Assembly: GCF_000091325.1 (NCBI RefSeq)
Contig: NC_014012.1
Span: forward strand, 2,710,824-2,774,823
DNA from: Shewanella violacea DSS12
Lineage (GTDB): Bacteria > Pseudomonadota > Gammaproteobacteria > Enterobacterales > Shewanellaceae
Length of the DNA stretch: 64,000 nt
Reading direction: 5' to 3'
Position 1 is the first letter of the stretch. Each line of letters opens with the position of its first letter. Position numbers and translations under genes: made by a program. Below are positions 38,900 to 47,823 of the stretch, piece after piece. Under the pieces are notes generated by a model, which was given only the letters and a program-made list of their open reading frames with translations, did no database searches and was not told where the DNA came from.

Positions 38900-40411
38900 A
38901 TGCCAACGAATCTACCTGTGTCATTACCCGAAATTATCGTATTGAGCGCGGTCGCTTTTCTCTTTCTGCTCATTGGCGCCTTATTGAACCAACGCTTGAC
39001 TCGTCAGAAATGGCAAGATGTAAAACATCGACTGATTGAGCAATATCAAGAGCAAATAGATGAGAGTAAAATTGAGATTGGACACAGGGATTCTTTATTA
39101 TTTGATAAAGAATCACAGTTAGACGCTTTATACGCTAAAGTTGAACACAACCTCAGTGCCCTAGGACAGGCTCAAGCCGAGTCCAATCGTCTGCCCCATT
39201 TAGAAAGCCAGCTGCAAGAATCCCAACATAAGTTAATGGAAACCCAACTGGCCCTGTTAAAATCTAATGCCGTGCAACAAACGTTAACCGTTAAATTTGA
39301 TACCCAACAACAAGCACTAGAAGATAAAGTGTCTGTATTAGAGAATGCAGAAATTCGTTTAAAAACGCAGTTTGAAAACCTCGCCAACAAAATATTCGAA
39401 GAACGTAGTGAAAAGCTGCAAAACCAGAACTCTCAACATCTGGATGCTGTGTTAGCCCCTTTTAAACAGCAACTAGAGGGGTTTCGAAAACAAGTTCAAG
39501 AATCCTACACCAATGAGCAATCCGAACGCAGTGCATTTAAGCACCAGCTAGAATCACTCAAGGCCCTCAATCAACAGATGAGTCAAGATGCCGTCAACCT
39601 TACCAAGGCACTCAAGGGTGACAATAAGCAGCAAGGTAACTGGGGTGAGGTGATTTTAGAGCGTGTACTGCAAGAGAGTGGTTTACGTGAAGGCCATGAG
39701 TATGACACGCAAACTGAACTTAAAGATGATGATGGTAAGCGTTTCAAACCCGATGTTATCGTTCATCTACCTGAAAATAAAGATGTCGTTATAGATGCTA
39801 AGATGTCATTGGTCGCCTATGAGCGTTATTTCAACAGTGATGATCAAGCCATCAAGACACAAGCACTTAAAGATCATGTCCTCTCAGTTCGGGGACACAT
39901 CAAGGGCCTGAGTCAAAAAAACTATCAAAAGCTTCATGGACTCACCAGCCTAGATTACGTGCTTATGTTTATCCCCCTAGAGCCTGCATTTTTACTCGCA
40001 TTAGAACATGACCCTAGCCTAGTGAACTACGCTTTAGAGTTCAATATTATGCTTGTCAGTCCAACCAATCTTTTGGTTGCCCTAAGGACGATAAACAACA
40101 TTTGGCGCTACGAATATCAGAATCAAAATGCGCAACGTATCGCCAAACAAGCAGGCAAAATATACGATAAATTATGCGGTTATATCGAAGATATGGAAAA
40201 GCTTGGTAGAGCCATCGAAACAGCCGAGAAAAGCTATTCCAACGCCATGAGCAAGCTTTCCAGTGGTAAAGGAAACTTGGTCAGACAAGCCCACCAGATG
40301 CAACAATTAGGTGTGGATACCAGCAAAAAAATCGATCAACGCCTATTAGATAACGCATTATCTGACTACCCAGCAGTGTCTGAATCCAAAATTAAATTAG
40401 TCAGTGAGTAG
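38900..40411 (+). CDS. rmuC: DNA recombination protein RmuC
   Basis: 503 codons. An N-terminal membrane helix (IIVLSAVAFLFLLIGALL) is followed by a long coiled coil (residues 40-230) and the RmuC core with NWGEVILERVLQESGLREGHEY, then KDVVIDAKMSLVAYERYF, and DYVLMFIPLEPAFLLAL. The core resembles a PD-(D/E)xK nuclease. RmuC limits inversion of short repeats in E. coli. It lies 38 bases before slt on the same strand, without known functional link. Confidence 0.95.
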   Translation: MPTNLPVSLPEIIVLSAVAFLFLLIGALLNQRLTRQKWQDVKHRLIEQYQEQIDESKIEIGHRDSLLFDKESQLDALYAKVEHNLSALGQAQAESNRLPHLESQLQESQHKLMETQLALLKSNAVQQTLTVKFDTQQQALEDKVSVLENAEIRLKTQFENLANKIFEERSEKLQNQNSQHLDAVLAPFKQQLEGFRKQVQESYTNEQSERSAFKHQLESLKALNQQMSQDAVNLTKALKGDNKQQGNWGEVILERVLQESGLREGHEYDTQTELKDDDGKRFKPDVIVHLPENKDVVIDAKMSLVAYERYFNSDDQAIKTQALKDHVLSVRGHIKGLSQKNYQKLHGLTSLDYVLMFIPLEPAFLLALEHDPSLVNYALEFNIMLVSPTNLLVALRTINNIWRYEYQNQNAQRIAKQAGKIYDKLCGYIEDMEKLGRAIETAEKSYSNAMSKLSSGKGNLVRQAHQMQQLGVDTSKKIDQRLLDNALSDYPAVSESKIKLVSE

Positions 40412-40449
40412 ATGATCTCTTGAAAATATGGATATTAAAGGAAGTAGCA

Positions 40450-42450
40450 ATGCATAAGCAGTTTAATGGCATTTTAAAGTCCTTGTTTTTTTATACAGGC
40501 CTGAGCCTGGTCTCGATGTCGGCCTTGATGGCAAGCTCGATTTTTAATCCAGCCGATGCTAGCGACTACACCAGCCAGCAGCAAAAATATTTAGATGCTC
40601 GACAAGCACTGAAAAAAAAGCAGTTCAGTACCTTTAATCGGTTACGTAAACAACTCGACGGCTACCCTCTGACCGTCTATCTGGACTTTCATTCCAGCAT
40701 AGATGGCATTCTGACTCATAAAGGCTCTAAAGCCATCCCAGAGATAAACCAATTTAAAGATAGTCCCTTATTTAACACGGCTCGATATCGCTATTTAATG
40801 AAGGCCGGCTCCAACCAGCGTTGGGATGATTTCTTAATGGTCAGCCCAAGCAGACCCAATAACACTATTTTGCAGTGTTATTTCTACCGGGCTAAGTTTT
40901 CAGCAGGCGATAAAGAGACAGCTTTTAAAGGCGCTCAATCTCTCTGGCTCTATGGGAAGTCGAGACCACAAGAATGTAACTCGCTCTTTCAGGCATGGCA
41001 AAACGCAGGCTTACGCACTCAAGACAAGATCTGGTCGCGTATGTTCCTGAGTTTTAATGCCGGTCAAAACGGATTACTGACTTATCTCGCTAAGCAAATA
41101 ACCAGCAACAAATCCGCGGCTAATCTACTCCTGTCGGTATATAAAGATCCACGCAGTCTCAGATACACCAAAAAGTATATGGGCCGGGCAAGCGTTAATG
41201 GTGAGATCGTCGCCGCTGGATTAAATAAACTGGCGAGAAAAGATCTTAAGCTAGCAGTAAAACTCTATATGACCTACCAGAAACTGGACAGGTTCAGTGA
41301 TTATCAAGGCAGAAAACTCAGTCGCTATTTCGTCAAGCGCGCCATCATCAGACAGGAAGAGCAACTAAAATCCTTCGTCGATACCATGTTGCCACTGCTA
41401 GACAGTGATGATCTGGTTGAATTAAGACTGAGATGGGCCATCAGAGAAGCCGACTTTACTCAGCTGATTGCCTACTTGCCCCAGTTGAGTGATCAGAAAA
41501 AAGCTAAGCCCAGATGGCAATATTGGCAGGCTAGGGTCGATAGCATCGGCTCGACTCAAACCAGCTTGGCTCCCAGTTCAGATATGTTCTATAACCACTC
41601 GAGTACCACTCGATTGGAGGACTTAAGCCTACGCAGAAACTTTTATGGTTATGCCGCGGCAGGTGAGCTCAATAGTGAATATCAACTGGAGCACCAAGAC
41701 TCCATCAGTGACAAGGCCCTTAGAAACAAGTTATTCGATGATAAAGCCTTGGCTCGAGTCATAGAGTTACTGGCAATTGATAAAACGATTGATGCCAGAA
41801 CTGAGTGGGTACAGATGTTGGCTCGTCATAAGCCTGCAATGCAGAAAGAATATGCGACATTTGCATTAGAGAATAAATGGTACGATCTCGGCGTCCAAGC
41901 CAGCATACAAGGCAAACTTTGGAATGACATATCATTGCGTTTCCCTTATGCAGCCCAGCAAGCCTTTGTGAAAGCAAGTAAGAAACAGAAGGTCAACATT
42001 GATGAACTCAGGGCTATAGCAAGGAGAGAGAGTGCTTTTTACCCTTATGCCACCTCAGGGGTCGGTGCGAGAGGCTTGATGCAGCTTATGCCTGCAACGG
42101 CAAAAGAAACAGCCAGGAAAGCCGGGGTAAAATACAAGGGCACACGTAGCCTGTACGTCAATGAAATTAATATTCGCCTGGGAAGTGCTTACTATGCCTC
42201 TCTATTAAAGCAGTTTAATAACAATCGAGTGTTAGCCACCGCAGCATACAATGCGGGCCCTTACAGAGTGAAGCGTTGGTTGAAGAACACCAATGGCAAA
42301 CTGGATGTAGTCTCCTTCATCGAAGCCATCCCCTTCACCGAAACCCGAGAATATGTACAGGCAGTACTTAGCTATCGAGTCATCTATCAAATAAAGCAAG
42401 GAAAGAAACCCGAGTTGTTCTCGGCCAAGGAACTCAATTTTAAATATTGA
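40450..42450 (+). CDS. slt: Soluble lytic murein transglycosylase
   Basis: 666 codons from the ATG at 40450, which has AAAGGAAG before it; a TTG ten codons upstream is also open. A signal peptide (LKSLFFYTGLSLVSMSALMASS) is followed by the doughnut-shaped alpha superhelix (about residues 35-480) and a C-terminal SLT domain. The catalytic Glu lies in ARRESAFYPYA, with GVGARGLMQLMPATAKETA and AYNAGPYRVKRWL. It degrades peptidoglycan in the periplasm. The size matches Slt70. Confidence 0.95.
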   Translation: MHKQFNGILKSLFFYTGLSLVSMSALMASSIFNPADASDYTSQQQKYLDARQALKKKQFSTFNRLRKQLDGYPLTVYLDFHSSIDGILTHKGSKAIPEINQFKDSPLFNTARYRYLMKAGSNQRWDDFLMVSPSRPNNTILQCYFYRAKFSAGDKETAFKGAQSLWLYGKSRPQECNSLFQAWQNAGLRTQDKIWSRMFLSFNAGQNGLLTYLAKQITSNKSAANLLLSVYKDPRSLRYTKKYMGRASVNGEIVAAGLNKLARKDLKLAVKLYMTYQKLDRFSDYQGRKLSRYFVKRAIIRQEEQLKSFVDTMLPLLDSDDLVELRLRWAIREADFTQLIAYLPQLSDQKKAKPRWQYWQARVDSIGSTQTSLAPSSDMFYNHSSTTRLEDLSLRRNFYGYAAAGELNSEYQLEHQDSISDKALRNKLFDDKALARVIELLAIDKTIDARTEWVQMLARHKPAMQKEYATFALENKWYDLGVQASIQGKLWNDISLRFPYAAQQAFVKASKKQKVNIDELRAIARRESAFYPYATSGVGARGLMQLMPATAKETARKAGVKYKGTRSLYVNEINIRLGSAYYASLLKQFNNNRVLATAAYNAGPYRVKRWLKNTNGKLDVVSFIEAIPFTETREYVQAVLSYRVIYQIKQGKKPELFSAKELNFKY

Positions 42451-42485
42451 TAGGTAACTATTGCTATTGAATGTAAACCTGTATA

Positions 42486-42510
42486 TCGCCGCTAAGTCCT
42501 TTAGCGGCGA
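42486..42510. terminator. Hairpin after slt
   Basis: ATCGCCGCTAA pairs with TTAGCGGCGAT across a short loop, 35 bases past the stop. There is no T run, so termination is uncertain. Confidence 0.45.
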
Positions 42511-42688
42511 TTGCCTGATTTATATTTGCCAGGCTCATATCAAGCAGACTCTGCATCAAGGTAAAACCCCCTGCCCCATAAAAATGACGAAAAATAAGTC
42601 ACTCACGCTTTAATTAACGTAAAAAGCTTAGACACTCAGTTAAAGATGTGAATAATTATCATTACCGTAAAATAATAAGATCGACTTA

Positions 42689-43471
42689 ATGTTATCACTG
42701 GATAATCTTTACCTGGGCGCAGAATATCAACCCCTGATCAGCACCTCGGACTCATCAGTCTATGGATACGAAGCCCTATCTAGATTTACCGATATCTATG
42801 GCTATCACACGCCACCGAATGTTGTCTTCGATCACCTGCATAATCAAGCATCTCTGTTGGAGCAGGTGGAGATACAAGCTAAGTTGTTTCAACTTAAACA
42901 CTCAATAGAATCTCTGCCTCTGTTTATCAACTTAGACCCCCATGCCATAGGGCCTAAGAGCCAACAGATGTTGAATCTATTGTCACTTAGGCCTAATTTA
43001 ACCGTAGAAATCATCGAAAATACCTGCATCAATGATGCTAAGCTCTCGAGCGTGCTGGTATCGCATTTAAAATCCAAAAAGATAAAGGTGGCACTCGATG
43101 ATATTGGTGCCCCACATTCCATGCTATCTCTGTCACTATTAGGCCAGGTCGATACCTTAAAGTTTGATATCAATTGGCTTAACCAGGTCGGTAATATTGA
43201 GCAAGAATATCTGATGAAAGCCCTGATCCAGTTTGCTAAAGATTGCCGCAAACAAACAGTCTTAGAAGGCGTAGAAAACCCACAACAATTTGCACTCGCT
43301 CAGGAGCTGGGCATAGACTTAGTGCAAGGGTTTTTATTTAAGTCTCAGTTTATCACCGCGCCTTCTGTTACACAGCTACAGCCCCTCGATGATAACTTGA
43401 GTCTCATAGCGCCTGAGTCCACAGCAGGTTTAATACGTTACGACTCATACAAGGGTGACGCTTTGACCTAA
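42689..43471 (+). CDS. Stand-alone EAL-domain cyclic-di-GMP phosphodiesterase
   Basis: 260 codons consisting of an EAL domain alone, with no membrane helix or sensor. Catalytic motifs are mostly intact: YEALSRF, LFINLDPHA, EIIENT, LDDIGAPHS, DTLKFDINW, EGVENPQQF and VQGFLF. The usual DDFG loop is DDIG, a small change, and metal and general-base residues remain, so it is probably active in breaking down cyclic-di-GMP. The ribosome-binding site is weak. It precedes the MoxR operon by 75 bases without evident link. Confidence 0.9.
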   Translation: MLSLDNLYLGAEYQPLISTSDSSVYGYEALSRFTDIYGYHTPPNVVFDHLHNQASLLEQVEIQAKLFQLKHSIESLPLFINLDPHAIGPKSQQMLNLLSLRPNLTVEIIENTCINDAKLSSVLVSHLKSKKIKVALDDIGAPHSMLSLSLLGQVDTLKFDINWLNQVGNIEQEYLMKALIQFAKDCRKQTVLEGVENPQQFALAQELGIDLVQGFLFKSQFITAPSVTQLQPLDDNLSLIAPESTAGLIRYDSYKGDALT

Positions 43472-43546
43472 CGTCAAAGCTAATAAACTGGATCACGAGT
43501 CTAATTTGTCTCATAGTAAGGCCATGATGCCAGTAAAGGGAATTCA

Positions 43547-44458
43547 ATGTCCAAACAGACAGTTTCAGAGATTATCACTCAGCTTGGGCGCGTTCTATTG
43601 GGCAAACCAGAACAGATAAAATTGGCCCTTGCCTGTATTCTCGCCAAAGGCCACCTGCTGATCGAAGATCTTCCCGGCATGGGGAAAACCAGCCTCTCCC
43701 ATGGTATTGCCCAGAGCCTAGGGCTCAGTTATCAGCGCATACAATTTACCAGCGATATGTTACCCGCCGATATTCTAGGAGTCTCCATTTTCGACAAGGA
43801 TCAGGCTCAGTTCATTTTTCATCCAGGTCCCATCTTCAAGCAGATGGTGCTAGCAGACGAAATTAACCGTGCTAGCCCTAAGACTCAAAGCGCACTCCTG
43901 GAGGCCATGGCCGAAAGTCAGATCACTATCGATGGCATAACTCACCCACTACCCAGTCCGTTTTTTGTCATAGCGACTCAAAATCCCAGTGAACAATCTG
44001 GTACCTTCCCACTGCCAGAATCTCAGCTGGATCGCTTTATGATGCGCCTATCTATCGGTTACCCCAACGCAGAAGCCGAGCTTGAGATGCTCAAGGAACA
44101 TGATCAATCCCCCCAGGTTAAAGTGCTTCCTCAATGTATAACCCAAATCGAACTGGTACAGTTACAGCAAGAAGTTGAAAAAATCACCGCTTCAGATGCT
44201 TTACTTAATTATGTGCTCGCACTCGTCAAGGCTTCACGTGTTCAAAATGAGGGATTTGGCCTGTCGCCACGGGCAAGTAAGGCATTACTGCAAGCCTCTA
44301 AAGCCTGGGCTTTTCTCAATGGACGAAGTTATCTTGTGCCCGAAGATGTACAGGCTGTGTTTTCATCGGTTGCCGAGCATAGGATCCGTCGCAGCAGTCA
44401 ACAACAGGGAGCAGCCTTATCACAAAAAATTCTCAGCAACGTCAATCCGATCTTGTAA
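43547..44458 (+). CDS. MoxR-family AAA+ ATPase
   Basis: 303 codons. Walker A is LPGMGKTSL (about residues 44-52), Walker B is MVLADEINRA, and the sensor-1 region reads VIATQNPSEQSGTFPLPESQLDRFM. The C-terminal lid has LSPRASKALLQASKAWAFLNGR. MoxR proteins act as chaperones for assembly or activation of partner complexes, typically with DUF58 and von Willebrand-type proteins. Here the DUF58 and transglutaminase genes follow at once (spacing 9 and 1 bases), so the three form an operon of the common MoxR-DUF58-TgpA type. Confidence 0.93.
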   Translation: MSKQTVSEIITQLGRVLLGKPEQIKLALACILAKGHLLIEDLPGMGKTSLSHGIAQSLGLSYQRIQFTSDMLPADILGVSIFDKDQAQFIFHPGPIFKQMVLADEINRASPKTQSALLEAMAESQITIDGITHPLPSPFFVIATQNPSEQSGTFPLPESQLDRFMMRLSIGYPNAEAELEMLKEHDQSPQVKVLPQCITQIELVQLQQEVEKITASDALLNYVLALVKASRVQNEGFGLSPRASKALLQASKAWAFLNGRSYLVPEDVQAVFSSVAEHRIRRSSQQQGAALSQKILSNVNPIL

Positions 44459-44467
44459 CTTAGCATA

Positions 44468-45466
44468 ATGATGAATCGTGCTAACCCCATTACGTCGACT
44501 AAGCCCAGTAGAGCGTCGCTCTGGTGGAACACTTGGTTGGCACGTAGGCTGCCACCATCAAAACAGGTCACATTGGCCCATAAAAGTATTTTCATCCTAC
44601 CCACGGGTTTCGGCTTGTTGTGGGCCGGCCTTATCTTACTCCTGTTTATACTCGGCACTAACTATCAAAACAACTTGATAATAGGCCTGAGCTTTTTACT
44701 CGCAAGCCTATTTAATACCTGCATTATCTATAGTTATAAAAACCTTGCAGGGCTTTCACTTAGCTCATCATCTTCGCCTCAGGCCTACGCGGGAGAGACA
44801 TTGGTATTTCCAGTCAAGGTGTCATCTAAACAGGCGCAATTTGAAGTATTACTTTCCTATCCCGATAATCAAGTCAATGTGATCAAGGTGATTAAACAAG
44901 AATCCCAGGTATCTCTGCTTCAATTTAACAACCTCACCAGAGGCAGAATATTTCCTAGGCGATTGAAAATTGAGTCTAGATACCCACTGGGATTATGCAG
45001 AGCCTGGTCACATATCGATCTTGATAATCAAGTTATCGTGTTTGCCAATCCTATCGAATCCCAATCAGAGCTGTCAGCTCTTGAAACAGACGACATCAGT
45101 CACACCTTAAACAGAGGTGTACATGTACAAGGAGTCGATGAATTTAAAGGACTCAGACAACATATTCCCGGAGAGTCATTGAAACAAGTTGCCTGGAAGC
45201 AACTTGCACAGGGACGTGGCATGTTGAGTAAGGAATTTCAGCAGCCTCAGGGCCAACCCCTCTGGCTCACTTTAGATAATCTAAGCTCAGCAGACATCGA
45301 AGAGAGAATAAGTCAATTGACTTGGTCCATAGATAAACTCAGTGAACGAGGGCATATTTTCGGACTGGTGATAGGCCAACATAAGATCTCTCCCTCGGAC
45401 GGTGAAAGCCATCGCCTCTTGTGTCAGCAAAGCATAGCCCTGCTCCCATTTAGAGGGCAAAGATAA
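44468..45466 (+). CDS. DUF58 protein
   Basis: 332 codons. Two membrane helices near residues 38-80 (LPTGFGLLWAGLILLLFILG) are followed by a beta-rich cytoplasmic or periplasmic part and the DUF58 core with GVHVQGVDEFKGLRQHIPGESLKQVAWKQLA. The family is the regular partner of MoxR ATPases; its DUF58 core is related to a von Willebrand A fold. The exact function in the operon is unknown. Confidence 0.9.
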   Translation: MMNRANPITSTKPSRASLWWNTWLARRLPPSKQVTLAHKSIFILPTGFGLLWAGLILLLFILGTNYQNNLIIGLSFLLASLFNTCIIYSYKNLAGLSLSSSSSPQAYAGETLVFPVKVSSKQAQFEVLLSYPDNQVNVIKVIKQESQVSLLQFNNLTRGRIFPRRLKIESRYPLGLCRAWSHIDLDNQVIVFANPIESQSELSALETDDISHTLNRGVHVQGVDEFKGLRQHIPGESLKQVAWKQLAQGRGMLSKEFQQPQGQPLWLTLDNLSSADIEERISQLTWSIDKLSERGHIFGLVIGQHKISPSDGESHRLLCQQSIALLPFRGQR

Positions 45467-45467
45467 A

Positions 45468-47477
45468 ATGAAGCCGTCACAACAGGAGATCATATCCCGC
45501 CATAGCCTGCTTTGGTTACTCATCATCAATGTTGTGATACTGCTGCCACTCTATGACAAGTTAACACCATGGACCATGGCCATTTGTGGTATCTGCCTAG
45601 TGTGGCGCTACGGAATATTTATGGGGAAAGTCGCCAAGCCGCCTCGTTTTCTGGTGACCTCCCTGGCTCTCGCCTCCGCACTGACCTTAGCTCTGGTCAC
45701 GTCGAAAATCGGCTTACTCAACGGCTTAATCAACCTGCTTATTTTAGGTTATTCGCTCAAATATATAGAGATGATAGACAGGCGTGATGTCAGAATTGTG
45801 GTGATTGTCGGCTACATCCTTATCGCGATCACCTTGCTTGGGCAGCAATCTATCTACTTCTCTATCCTATTAATCTTCATTGCGACAATTAATACTTGTG
45901 TGCTAGTTAGCCTTTATCGGGAGGATGTGAAGCTCAATGAAACCGCCAGAATTGGCGTTAGCCTCATCATACAAAGCTTACCCTTAGCCGCCCTGCTCTT
46001 CCTGGTATTTCCTCGTTTGCCTCCCCTATGGATGATGCCACAACTGAAAACGGCACAAACAGGTCTCTCTGATGAAGTCAGTTTCGGTGAAATAGGCAGG
46101 CTAACCCGCTCTACGGCTCTGGCATTTCGAGTCAAATTTGATGGCACGCCTCCCATGAATCATCAACTCTATTGGCGGGCTCTGGTCTTAGAAGATTACG
46201 ACGGTCAGACCTGGACACGACACGAAAGCATTAAAACCTTAGAATCAAATAATTTAGCCTCATCGAGCATGCCTAGTGCAACTGGGCCTTGGCTAAATTA
46301 TTCTGTTATTGCCGAGAAGAGTAACCAACATTGGCTCTTCGCCCTGGACGTCGCATTCAGCGATACTCTAGACATCATTCAACTGCCGGACTACCGCCTC
46401 TATTCTACCAAGAGCCTCACACAAACGTTTCAATACAATGTCAAATCTTTCACCTCTGTACCCATGGATTTAAGCCTCACGGATAATGTCAGGAATATTA
46501 ATTTACGACTCCCGGAGCAGAGTAACCCCAGAACCCACCAATTAGCCGAGAGTTTTGCCACCAGGTATCCCAATCCGGTAAAGAGACTCAATGCCATGAT
46601 GAGTTACTTCACCGAGCAAGCCTATTTTTATACCTTGTCGCCACCGCCTGTGGGCCCACAGCAGATTGATGATTTTTTATTGGAAAATAAGGCCGGGTTT
46701 TGCGTTCATTATGCCAGTGCATTAACCTTTATGGCGCGGGCTAGCGGGATCCCCGCCAGAATGGTAACCGGTTATCAGGGCGGCGAATGGAATAAACGAG
46801 CCCAGTATCTGAGCATCTATCAATATATGGCCCATGCCTGGGTGGAAGTTTGGTTAGAAGGCAGAGGTTGGATACGACTCGACCCTACCTCTATGATAGC
46901 GCCGGAGCGGATTCTCGAAGGTTTCGATGCCTATTTCCAAGGAAGAAACAGCTATTTTATCGACAGTCCCTTCAGCGCACTCAGACTCAGAGACTATCCC
47001 CTTCTCAATGAGTTGAGGCTGACATTAGCCAGCATAGATTTCTATTGGAGTGTCTGGGTTTTGGGCTTCGATTCCAGTAAGCAAGAACAAGTGTTACACC
47101 AGTTACTGGGAACAATCACCAAACAGAAACTAGCCTTCTTCATGCTTACAAGCCTGAGCCTTATCATATTAGTGATAGCATACAGTGCAGGATTACTGCA
47201 TTTCACCAGAGATAAAGACAAGGTATCCTCGGCTTATTTAAGAGTCTGTCGATTACTCCATAAGAAAGGCGTATCTAGGCGCCTGGATCAGGGGCCGTTA
47301 GATTTTTGCCTTAAGGTAGAAACTCAGTTACCTGTGATTGCTGAAGATTTCTCTCAATTAACTCAGTATTACATCGCCCTCAAATATCGAACATTAACGG
47401 CCAGCGGACGAAAAAGTACCACTAAGCTATTTATTCGATTATCCCGCAAATTGAAGCTTAAAATAATCAAGCTCTAG
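45468..47477 (+). CDS. TgpA-type membrane transglutaminase
   Basis: 669 codons. Six or so N-terminal membrane helices (residues 12-195) precede a periplasmic transglutaminase-like domain with an intact triad: Cys412 in KAGFCVHYASAL, His456 in AHAWVEVW and Asp472 in RLDPTS. A further membrane helix near residue 560 and a DUF4129-like C-terminal part follow. Pseudomonas TgpA is an essential periplasmic transglutaminase; the substrate here is not known. It is the last gene of the MoxR operon. Confidence 0.92.
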   Translation: MKPSQQEIISRHSLLWLLIINVVILLPLYDKLTPWTMAICGICLVWRYGIFMGKVAKPPRFLVTSLALASALTLALVTSKIGLLNGLINLLILGYSLKYIEMIDRRDVRIVVIVGYILIAITLLGQQSIYFSILLIFIATINTCVLVSLYREDVKLNETARIGVSLIIQSLPLAALLFLVFPRLPPLWMMPQLKTAQTGLSDEVSFGEIGRLTRSTALAFRVKFDGTPPMNHQLYWRALVLEDYDGQTWTRHESIKTLESNNLASSSMPSATGPWLNYSVIAEKSNQHWLFALDVAFSDTLDIIQLPDYRLYSTKSLTQTFQYNVKSFTSVPMDLSLTDNVRNINLRLPEQSNPRTHQLAESFATRYPNPVKRLNAMMSYFTEQAYFYTLSPPPVGPQQIDDFLLENKAGFCVHYASALTFMARASGIPARMVTGYQGGEWNKRAQYLSIYQYMAHAWVEVWLEGRGWIRLDPTSMIAPERILEGFDAYFQGRNSYFIDSPFSALRLRDYPLLNELRLTLASIDFYWSVWVLGFDSSKQEQVLHQLLGTITKQKLAFFMLTSLSLIILVIAYSAGLLHFTRDKDKVSSAYLRVCRLLHKKGVSRRLDQGPLDFCLKVETQLPVIAEDFSQLTQYYIALKYRTLTASGRKSTTKLFIRLSRKLKLKIIKL

Positions 47478-47823
47478 CCCGTAATGTAAAACCTAGCCAT
47501 GGCTTATCAAGTGGGCATTCGATCAAGGTCGAGGGAGCTAGCATCAAGCCCTATTTGACTGCTCTTTCTGGTTAAATAAATCACCATTGAAAACCTAAGT
47601 GACCATGTCAATTTCGACCATTCATCCTCAGCATCACGACAGCAAGGATAAAAGCAGCAGTTAACCCCATTTATCTAGGCTTTCGTTGGACAAATCAATT
47701 CAATCACATAGAATAGTTTTGGTCTGCGGAGTCCCATAATGCTTGGCTATTTTATATCATTTACTTAGGGCTCTTTCACGTATTTAATACCACATGGTAT
47801 AAGGCACTCTCCTAGGAAACTTC
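47478..47823. other. Intergenic stretch between tgpA-type gene and recC
   Basis: No gene, repeat or RNA seen. It must hold the recCBD promoter, but I cannot place a convincing -35/-10 pair and no LexA-like box is visible. Confidence 0.5.

Noticed and set aside
43460..43480. Terminator at the end of the EAL gene
   Set aside because: A GCTTTGAC/GTCAAAGC stem overlaps the stop codon, but there is no T run.
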